Positions 53,504 to 61,323 of a stretch of 64,000 nt of DNA are shown here, in pieces. The stretch is from Eubacteriaceae bacterium (GTDB taxonomy: Bacteria > Bacillota > Clostridia > Eubacteriales > Anaerofustaceae), in NCBI GenBank assembly GCA_009782875.1, contig WRIE01000004.1, positions 25,794 to 89,793 of the forward strand. The letters run 5' to 3'. The notes under the pieces are model-generated. The model saw only the letters and a list, made by a program, of their open reading frames with translations, was not told the origin of the DNA and ran no database searches. Position 1 is the stretch's first letter; every line of letters begins with the position of its first letter. Position numbers and translations under genes: made by a program.

Positions 53504-54922
53504 CTATTCCTCGCCATTCCAGCAGTAGGTGCATAGATTGCATCTGCTGATTCCGATGGCGTCGAGCATGCCACCTAGGGAATGGTAGCCAAGAGTGGTC
53601 AAACCTAAACGATTTCTAACAAAGTCAACCATTGCCTCATACTTTTCTGATCCAAACTGGGTATAGGGCAAGCAAGCCTCATTGTCATCAGAGCCTTCAA
53701 GCGCCATAATGGATTTTCTTGATATGAGGTCGCTTTCTGCGTTTGATGATGAAAAATTCAAGTATTTGCAGTTAAAAAGCACAGGAGGGCAGGCGGAGCG
53801 CACATGGAGCTCTTTTGCGCCGCATTCATACAAATATTTGACCATTCCCCTCATCTGGGTGCCTCTGACAATCGAGTCATCGATCCATAACAGTTTATGG
53901 TTCTCGATCAACAGGTTTATTGGCACGAGTTTCATCTTGGCAATCAAATCCCGCATGCTTTGGTCTTTAGGCGTAAAACTCCTTGTCCAAGTCGGGGTGT
54001 ATTTCACTAATGGCCTTGCAAAGGGTTTGCCAGAGCTGTTAGCGTAGCCTATAGCGTGGGCGGTGCCTGAATCAGGAATGCCTGCAACAAAATCCACATC
54101 TGTGCCAAACCCTGAAGCCAAATTCTCTCTGGCTAGGCTTTCGCCATTGCGGTAGCGCATCTGCTCCACATTGGACCCCTCATATGTAGACGAGGGAAAA
54201 CCGTAATACGCCCATAAAAATGCGCACATCTTCATTTCTTCCCTCGGTGCCACACATTTCGCAATCTCATTTTCAGTAATAAAAACCACTTCTCCAGGGC
54301 CAAGTTCGTAGAAGTCTGTGTATCCCAGGTTGATATATGCGAATGGCTCAAATGAAGCGCATTGGCTGCCTTCTTTTTTTCCAATTGCTAGAGGTGTGCG
54401 GCCAAGCTTGTCCCTTGCGGCATAAATGCCCCCTTCTGCGCACACCAACATGGTCATAGATCCCTCGATCAAGCTTTGGGCATATTGGATTCCTTCGGGA
54501 ATGGTGCCTTTTCTGCATATCAATGAAGCCACCAGCTCAGTGTCATTAATCATGCCTCCACTGAGCTCGATAAAGTAAACATTTTCTTTTTCAATCAACT
54601 GCTCGGCGAGCACAGCTTTGTTATTGATGCGCCCGACTGTCACAACTGCGAACTTGCCGATCTTCGAATTGAATATTATGGGCTGGGGATTGGTGTCGCT
54701 GATGCATCCTACACCACAATTGCCGATAAGCTCCGGTATATCATCTTCGAATTTGCCACGGAATGGCGAGTTTTCGATATTATGTATGGCCCGGTAGAAG
54801 TGTTCGCCATCATATGTCGCCAGTCCGCCCCGTCGGGGCCCAAGGTGGGAATGGTAGTCTGTCCCAAAGAACAAATCTGCCACACACCCGCTATTAGAGC
54901 ATACTCCAAATATTCCTCCCAA
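53504..54922 (-). CDS. PurF-like amidophosphoribosyltransferase lacking the N-terminal Cys
   Basis: A 472-aa class-II glutamine amidotransferase plus phosphoribosyltransferase. It begins at TTG 54922 as x-G-G-I-F-G-V. In PurF the residue after Met is the catalytic Cys (MCGI), but here it is Gly. The amidotransferase domain (~1-230) keeps SHLGPRRGGLATYD and NCGVGCISDTNPQP. The PRTase domain keeps the PRPP loop LLWIDDSIVRGTQ and VAGIPDSG. A C-terminal CNLCTYCWNG may bind metal. It may use free ammonia or serve another reaction. I recall similar PurF-like paralogues in anaerobes but cannot verify that. Confidence 0.85.
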   Translation of the reverse strand: MGGIFGVCSNSGCVADLFFGTDYHSHLGPRRGGLATYDGEHFYRAIHNIENSPFRGKFEDDIPELIGNCGVGCISDTNPQPIIFNSKIGKFAVVTVGRINNKAVLAEQLIEKENVYFIELSGGMINDTELVASLICRKGTIPEGIQYAQSLIEGSMTMLVCAEGGIYAARDKLGRTPLAIGKKEGSQCASFEPFAYINLGYTDFYELGPGEVVFITENEIAKCVAPREEMKMCAFLWAYYGFPSSTYEGSNVEQMRYRNGESLARENLASGFGTDVDFVAGIPDSGTAHAIGYANSSGKPFARPLVKYTPTWTRSFTPKDQSMRDLIAKMKLVPINLLIENHKLLWIDDSIVRGTQMRGMVKYLYECGAKELHVRSACPPVLFNCKYLNFSSSNAESDLISRKSIMALEGSDDNEACLPYTQFGSEKYEAMVDFVRNRLGLTTLGYHSLGGMLDAIGISRCNLCTYCWNGEE

Positions 54923-54954
54923 TTTGTTTCATCCTCACTTTTTTTGTTTCAGTG

Positions 54955-56616
54955 TCAAAGTGCCATATTGCTTTCCAAGATTATATTGGTGTTATTCAAT
55001 AAATTAAAACCGATTTCTACCCTTCGGTTTGCAGATTTCTCTGCGCTTGTCGCAGCTTTTGGGTAAAGCGGCTTCTCTCCGCCATAGCCTTTGGTGAATA
55101 TCCTCCTATGGTCTATGCCTTGTGAGGCCAAGTAGCTGCCTACAGCTTCTGCCCGCAGCTCTGAGAGGTTTATGCCAAACTCGTCGGCCTCTCCAGCGGA
55201 TATATGGACATGCCCATCGATCTGGATAATCTAGTATTATGGCGATTGCCACGAACTCGTCTACCGTAAAGCCGCTTGGTCTTTGTCTAAAAACAAGCTG
55301 GTGTCAGCGATGAAGTTGACGGTCGCATTTTTGTTCAACAAAGCCTCAATTCCATCAATTTGGCCTATTGTGATGTTGTAGAAAGCGTCAGAAGGCTTTG
55401 GGTTGGCGTTGGAAGCGTCAGAAAAGACCCCTTCCATATATATACGAAGCGTTGAAAACCTCTTTAGACATTGCAGGGATGGTATCTCTCCCGATCGCCT
55501 GCCAAGCGCCGCACATCTGCTTAAAAATAGCATTTGCCCGGTTTTGTGAAAAGCGTCGTAGTTTTGCCTCCAGCCCATCAAAGACGCTTCTTCCAACAGC
55601 GCGTCAATCCCTTCGTTGTCTTCGCCAGAAAACTCAGGCAAAGTGTCTCTGATCATTTGATAGTAGACGCTCTTGTCTTTGCCGTTTCCCAGATCATCAA
55701 CTACCTTGAGGATGTTGGCAACCAGCTGTTTTGCTATATCTGGATGCCCATCTCCTCAACACTAAAGCGTCCATCACGAATGCTTCAGGGTCCTTTGTTG
55801 AAAACAATATATGGCTACCATGCCTCTGAATGGCTTCATTAATGCTCCATGTGGCAACAGCATCAGGTATGCCTCAGTAGCCTTGTCTGAGCCGTCAAAT
55901 AATTCGATATTGTGCAGGATGCTGCTCTTCGCTGCACATCCAAATCGGTTCTTTCAGAAAACCATGCGAACAAACTGTTGACCACAGAATCCTCCTATGC
56001 CTATTTTGGCATTTTGCAGTGATTCGATCGTTATAAAATGTTTCAAGGCTACAATTCCATCTGCCCCGTTAGAAAATCCAGCAGTAGAGTAGAGGAGCTA
56101 CAAACAATACATTTTCCTCATCTAGTTCCCCTGAAAGCTATGCCAACCTGTTTACTGTGAGGGACATGCCCATCGATTCATTTTTGACAAAGCGCTCTTT
56201 TATCCTTTGGTCAGATTCATTATTAATAAAGTTGATTTTAAACCATCTTGTTCGTTGTATCGGTTGGATCCAATCAAAGCAGTCCATCCAAGCCAACTGT
56301 CAATGTCCATTTCAAACTCATATATCTGGGCATTATTGGTTATTGGCGGATCCGTGGAGCCTCTGCCAATATTGCCAATAAAGCCAATGCCAAGCTTTTC
56401 TTTCAATATTGTCTGCCAAAATGCCACTACCACTAATGCAATGAGAAAAAGGGCAATTCCCGACTTGGTTTTGCCTTGGTGCATCCTGAAGATCCCAAAA
56501 CCAGCGAGCGCAATAGCCCCGCCTCCAATGAAAGCGGCGATGTTGTTGAGAATTGTTGATGCCAAATCCATAAAGCCTGCCTCCTTTTCAAATTGTGGTA
56601 TTTTCTGCAACCTCAT
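54955..56616 (-). pseudogene. Broken OmpA-domain membrane/binding protein gene
   Basis: From ATG near 56616 or 56571 the minus strand encodes two hydrophobic segments (NNIAAFIGGGAIALAGFGIF; GIALFLIALVVVAFW) and DIDSWLGWTALIGSNRY, then stops. Later pieces in other frames give MIRDTLPEFSGEDNEGIDAL, VDEFVAIAIIL and an OmpA-like C-terminus IQIDGHVHISAGEADEF to SANRRVEIGFNLL, ending at 54955. Many frameshifts. The layout resembles substrate-binding proteins fused to OmpA domains. It lies 32 bases before the PurF-like gene. Confidence 0.65.
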
Positions 56617-57246
56617 TTTAGCCGATACATGTTATTTGCCCGAACACAGCTATTATTGGTGATAAGTTGGTCAATAGCATGGATTGAAATTAATAGACAG
56701 GGGCTGCTCATTGGTTCATTATACATCAAAACATAACAGGCAGGATATGAAAGTTTCTGGATACAATCCACCGCCCAAGAACAAAAAAAGATAATAGCCC
56801 ATCCAGCTATTTTCTTTTATGTATCCTCAAACCCATCCAAGTTTTGATAGGCCATGCAAGATCTAAACCGGGGTTTCCAGGTTGCAATCCTTTTTTGCCT
56901 CCAGTTTTTCTTCAAGACTGGCATGCCAGCGCGTGTTGAAAGCCAGATCAAATAACGCTATCCATGCCATGGGGATTTTCGAGATGTGTAGTAGCACAAT
57001 ACGCTATAGCTCCATATGCCTTGTTGCAATTTCGGCAATTGAAATCTTTCCAGTTTCCAAGGGGGCTGCATGGAATCGCAATTGATGAGATCCATGCGCA
57101 CTGCAGACTTTTTATTCCATAAAACTATTTCTCTTAAGCGTTTTGCTTTGGCATGGCCAAAGCAGCTGGCAGCTCGTAGCTCGTAGTTTATGGCATTAGA
57201 GCAGGCTTGCAGCAACCAAACTGCCCAAGCGAAATTTATGTAATAA
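56617..57246. other. Intergenic region, nothing recognised
   Basis: About 630 bases beside the broken OmpA-type gene. Short frames lack ribosome sites and resemblance. Confidence 0.25.
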
Positions 57247-57537
57247 TTAATCCCGCTCCTGTATTGTGACTCGAACGCTGTCGCCGGGTTGTTTGCCGAT
57301 TGTGGCTCTGATGCTTTTGAGTATGCCGATCACATAGCATATGGAGCCATCAGGGTTTGCGATCCCCATATTGACGATGCTCCCATCGTATTTTTCCCCG
57401 TCAAATGTGGCATGGACTTTAACCCGCCCTTTGCCAAACACTTCTCTAATATCAAAGGGCACAGGAACGAGAGCTCCCCCTTTTCCTGAAGTAGATGAGC
57501 GGATTACAGCATCAAACTCAAATATTCTTTTGCCCAT
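57247..57537 (-). CDS. DUF1905 domain protein
   Basis: A 96-aa protein from ATG 57537 (GGAGG five bases upstream). It forms a small beta-barrel-like domain: FEFDAVIRSS, GGALVPVPFDIREVFGKGRV, VHATFDGEKYDGSIVNMG and GILKSIRATIGKQPGDSVRV. This matches DUF1905 (often fused to YdeI-type domains). Function unknown. Single gene. Confidence 0.8.
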   Translation of the reverse strand: MGKRIFEFDAVIRSSTSGKGGALVPVPFDIREVFGKGRVKVHATFDGEKYDGSIVNMGIANPDGSICYVIGILKSIRATIGKQPGDSVRVTIQERD

Positions 57538-58015
57538 ATCCACCTCCTTAATCTTAATATGGATATTATACAGTTTAAACATTTAGCAATAAAAGGATAC
57601 AGCGCCAAAATTGCCAATTGATAGAGCCGTATAATGAAAAACAAACTGCAGTCAAGATGGCATTATTACGAAGCAGTCGATATGGAAATGGGCACAGAAC
57701 ATTGTAGCAACAGGGTCTGGATCCCATTCTGCCACTGCATCTGTAGATTTCTTTATATGTGTTTCAAAACCGCTTCCATTTGATTATAATAGCTAGGTGA
57801 AAAAAGCCATTAAACTAATAAACGGGAAAAAGAATAAGACGGGGGAGGAGCCAGCTGCCTATTTTAAAGCCCTGCGTTTTTGTGGCAAGAAGAAAATATG
57901 GGTAGTGTGCCGCAAACACCTGCATTGCTGGCCATGTTTATTAGAATTTTTTAGATTAGCGGGTGCGGTGTTGATATGGGATTCCAAGTGCCAAGCCCGC
58001 AATCCACATAAATAA
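57538..58015. other. Intergenic region upstream of YchF-like gene
   Basis: A basic 72-codon frame at 57797-58015 (starting at GTG) has no clear ribosome site or family. I do not call it a gene. Otherwise nothing recognisable. Confidence 0.25.
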
Positions 58016-58073
58016 GGAGGAGGCGCATTCATCCCGCTACTTTAAAAGTGTGGGTGCATTGCGCCAACAAGGG
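58016..58073 (+). promoter_or_regulatory. SD-hairpin-start translation element (YchF-like gene)
   Basis: GGAGGAGG (58016-58023), then GGCGCA (58022-58027) pairing with TGCGCC (58060-58065), enclosing CCCGC-ACTTT paired to AAAGT-GTGGG. ATG 58074 follows after 8 bases. Outer stem and layout are identical to 14066-14123, while the inner stem has different bases but is still paired. Confidence 0.6.
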
Positions 58074-59159
58074 ATGAAAATTGGCTTGATCGGGCTTAAC
58101 CAAACAGGAAAAACAACCCTTTTTAACTTGCTTACAGGCAATGCCGATGATATGCAGGCAAAATCAGCGAAAGGCTCAGCCAATACTGGGGTAGGTATTG
58201 TGCCTGATCAACGCATAGACTTTCTTTCAGCACTGTTCAAGCCAAGAAAGACAATAAACGCCAGAATAGAACTGGTTGATGTGGCAGGTTTTTCTGTATC
58301 AGGCCAAGACAAGAGCTCAGGTGCCGCCAAGTTTTTGGATGATGTGCGCAACTGTGAGGCGCTAGTCCATGTGCTGCGGGCTTTCGACTCAAACTCTGTT
58401 GTCCACGATTTATCCAGCGTCAATCCTGTACGGGATCTTGAGCTGGTTGAGACTGAGCTGGTCTTTGCTGACCTTGAATTTGTTGACAAGCGAATAAGCC
58501 GCATCAAAGAAGGCAAAAAAATAACCAAGGAGCAAACCGATGACCTCGTACTGCTGGAACGCTGCTTCGAATGGCTGGAAGATGGCGGCACTATGAGAGA
58601 GATGGGCTTGACAGCAGAAGAGCGCCAAGCTCTGCAGCATTATTCTTTCCTAACTGACAAGCCACGGCTTGTAGTTGTGAACCTTGATGACAACCAATGG
58701 TCAAGCAAAGAGTGGCCAATGAAAGAAGAGCTCCAAGTGGCAGCCTCGTCGCAAAATATCCCTGTTTTGGAGATTTGCGCCGAAATGGAGCTGGAGATCA
58801 GCCAGTTGGAGGAGGAGGACAAAAAGCTTTTCATGCAGGACATGGGATTTGAAGTGCCCGGGGTGTCGATGCTGGCTTACGCCCTGTACAGGCTTTTAGG
58901 GCAAATATCCTTTTTCACTGTAGGCGAGGATGAAGTGCGCGCTTGGACTATTGACGAGGGCACTGTTGCCAAGCATGCTGCAGGGAAGATACATTCTGAT
59001 ATTGAACGTGGTTTTATCAGGGCAGAAGTTGTTAAATACGACAATCTCAGAGAGTTGGGTTCCATGGCCAAAGTCAAGGAGAAAGGGCTTTTTAAGCTTG
59101 AGGGCAAGGAATACTTGATTAGTGACGGAGATATAATTAATTTCCGTTTTAATGTCTGA
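58074..59159 (+). CDS. Divergent YchF/OLA1-like GTPase/ATPase
   Basis: A 361-aa Obg-related P-loop protein. ATG 58074 is chosen over 58050 because the P-loop should be near the N-terminus: MKIGLIGLNQTGKTTLFNLL. G3 is LVDVAGFSVSGQ and a coiled region spans ~125-180. The specificity motif reads VVVNLDDNQ where YchF has NxxE. The C-terminal TGS-like domain includes ISFFTVGEDEVRAWTI, HSDIERGFIRAEVVKYD and YLISDGDIINFRFNV. Length is normal for YchF (~363) but the NQTGKTT P-loop differs from PNVGKS, suggesting a paralogue with altered nucleotide preference. Confidence 0.82.
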   Translation: MKIGLIGLNQTGKTTLFNLLTGNADDMQAKSAKGSANTGVGIVPDQRIDFLSALFKPRKTINARIELVDVAGFSVSGQDKSSGAAKFLDDVRNCEALVHVLRAFDSNSVVHDLSSVNPVRDLELVETELVFADLEFVDKRISRIKEGKKITKEQTDDLVLLERCFEWLEDGGTMREMGLTAEERQALQHYSFLTDKPRLVVVNLDDNQWSSKEWPMKEELQVAASSQNIPVLEICAEMELEISQLEEEDKKLFMQDMGFEVPGVSMLAYALYRLLGQISFFTVGEDEVRAWTIDEGTVAKHAAGKIHSDIERGFIRAEVVKYDNLRELGSMAKVKEKGLFKLEGKEYLISDGDIINFRFNV

Positions 59160-59176
59160 AATGAAATATAAATGAT

Positions 59177-59237
59177 AAAAAACAGTATTGGTCATTTGTG
59201 CAATTGCACAAGAAATTCAATGCTGTTTTTGTTTTTT
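59177..59237 (+). terminator. Intrinsic terminator after YchF-like gene
   Basis: AAAAACAGTATTG pairs with CAATGCTGTTTTT, with an inner TTGTGCAATTGCACAA palindrome and a long T run. The rest of 59238-59512 shows nothing else. Confidence 0.8.
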
Positions 59238-59512
59238 TGCGATCATATCAATTTTATTTGCCCCTCTTCTTTACCGCATTTAAATGTGGCTGCGGACCTA
59301 TTTTCATGCTTGGCTGGTGAATAGCTGCATCATGGCTTACATGGGATGTGGCTATTGTCAATGGCATCCGCGAAAGAACACGCCCCCTTATGCTGGAAGA
59401 GGCAAGACAGGCCAGCAAAGTGCAAATAACTTGTATTACAGAAGAAAGTTGCAATACTAAACAAGAGAAGTAAGATACAATATAAGAAATAACAAGTAAA
59501 TGAGGTAACAAT

Positions 59513-60886
59513 ATGCCAGACGCGACCGCAATGGCCCAAGAGCGCCAACAAATTTACAAAGACTTATACAGGGGCAATGTTCCCACACGCTTATTGATAG
59601 GCAACGCATTGGGACTTGAAGCAGTATGCCACCATGCAGGAGTCGACACCGCTGAAATCTACTGGGATATGACAAAAGCTTTAGCGCCAATTGACAAGGC
59701 TTGCGAAGATTTTCCCACAGACAGCTCGCCGGGAGGCACCCGTAGATATCCATCATATTACCACCTATTAGGGGCCAGGCCTTTTAAGATGAGCTCAAAC
59801 GGCTCTATGCAGCATCCTGAAGTCCACGGCATGGAAGTTGAGGACTATCCTGACTTGATTGCCAAGCCATACGACACAATTATCGAAAAGATACTTCCGC
59901 GCTTGTATACAGCGCTTGACAAAAGCCCGATGGAAAGGGCATTCGCCTTAGCGAAATCTTACAACGCCCATACAGCAGAGAATGCCACCCTTGGCGCAAA
60001 CGGGGCACAACTGCGGGCAAAGTACGGCTTTGCCGGTCCGCCAAGCGCTGCCACAACAGCCCCATTCGATTTTGTCGCCGACTTTTTCAGGGGTTTCACA
60101 GGAGTCGTCAAAGACATCAGGCGAATGCCTGGCTTGGTTAATGACGCCAGCTACGCCCTTTTGCCCTTGCTGCTAAAGAAAGGCCAGATTCCTGTGGGCG
60201 CAGAGCTTGGTGTGAGCTCAATTCCGCTCCACATGGGACCTTTCCTTGGAACCAAGGAGTTCGACAAGTATTACTGGCCTTCATTGAAAGACCAAGTAGA
60301 GCAGTTGACCCAAATGGGAGCAAATGTGTCACTGTTTGTCGAAGCTGACTATAAGCGTTTTTACGACCATCTGTATGACTTGCCAGAGCGCTCTATCCTG
60401 CGTTTTGAAATGGGCGACCCTCAAGAGATCAAAGACAAATTCGGCAAGAAATTTGTCCTGGGCGGGTTGTACCCATTGACTCTTCTGATCTCCGGAACAA
60501 AAGAAGCTTGCCTTGACAAGGCAAAATCCCTCATCGATATCTGCATGCCCGGCGGCGGATATACATTTGACTTTGACAAGAGCGCTTTTGACATGAATTT
60601 CAACATAACCGAAAACTACAAGGCTGTCCTAGACTATGCATGGGAGAATGGGAAGTACTCAGAAGCCCAGCGGGCTGGCAACAAAGAGCCTGCTCCGTGG
60701 CCAAACCGCTCTGTGGAGATAGTCTCCGAGATTGAGAAAAATATGAATTCGAAGTACTACACCACGTGGGAAGGGCACAAAGCCCAAAGCCCAGAACTTG
60801 AGCGTGGCATAGACAACGTCATTGGCTCAAAGCTCACTAGGTTTGAAGACTCGATGTTCAACTACATCATCAACCTCTGCTCATAG
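59513..60886 (+). CDS. URO-D superfamily protein (distant fourth member)
   Basis: A 457-aa URO-D-fold protein, longer than and only distantly related to the three copies at 82, 1682 and 12319, but it shares FFRGFTGVVKDIRRMP, FDKYYWPSLKDQVEQL and CMPGGGYTF. GAGGT precedes ATG 59513 by about 8 bases. It has no paired small ORF. The motifs suggest methyltransferase or lyase chemistry, not haem synthesis. Substrate unknown. Confidence 0.8.
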   Translation: MPDATAMAQERQQIYKDLYRGNVPTRLLIGNALGLEAVCHHAGVDTAEIYWDMTKALAPIDKACEDFPTDSSPGGTRRYPSYYHLLGARPFKMSSNGSMQHPEVHGMEVEDYPDLIAKPYDTIIEKILPRLYTALDKSPMERAFALAKSYNAHTAENATLGANGAQLRAKYGFAGPPSAATTAPFDFVADFFRGFTGVVKDIRRMPGLVNDASYALLPLLLKKGQIPVGAELGVSSIPLHMGPFLGTKEFDKYYWPSLKDQVEQLTQMGANVSLFVEADYKRFYDHLYDLPERSILRFEMGDPQEIKDKFGKKFVLGGLYPLTLLISGTKEACLDKAKSLIDICMPGGGYTFDFDKSAFDMNFNITENYKAVLDYAWENGKYSEAQRAGNKEPAPWPNRSVEIVSEIEKNMNSKYYTTWEGHKAQSPELERGIDNVIGSKLTRFEDSMFNYIINLCS

Positions 60887-61323
60887 ACATATTTGGCTTG
60901 GGGGACAGATGTCCCCTCAAGCTGGTTTTCGTCAAAAGATGTGGCAAAACAGGCCAGCACAAATTGATATATTAACCTTCAACAAATTTTCTTGAATACA
61001 CAGTCGTTTTACAGCGCTTCTAGCTGGACCAACTTTGCATGTTGTTTCCAGTTGACTATAAAATTACTCCAATATTCTTTAAATCCGCTTTTTATGCCAC
61101 TAGCAGGTTAAAAGGCATTGTTTTTTTTTGCAGCGGTATTTCCCCTCTAGCTTCTCAATGTGCCAAATTATCGCATATTGCAACAACATAGATTTTCTTT
61201 TTTCGACTCTGGTGTGAATAAAACACCAAAAGGAACCATGATCAAACAATGCCATATTATAAAATAGAGAATTATGTAAATAACTATACTTTTGCATGTG
61301 GAGTTTGAGGCGAAAAAAAAATA
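60887..61323. other. Intergenic region before beta-helix gene
   Basis: AT-rich. A short GGGGACA/TGTCCCC inverted repeat at 60901-60916 follows the URO-D stop. No other element I can support. Confidence 0.3.

Noticed and set aside
57797..58015. 72-codon basic frame before the YchF-like gene
   Set aside because: No clear ribosome site, non-ATG start and no recognisable family; the folded element at 58016 explains the adjacent sequence.
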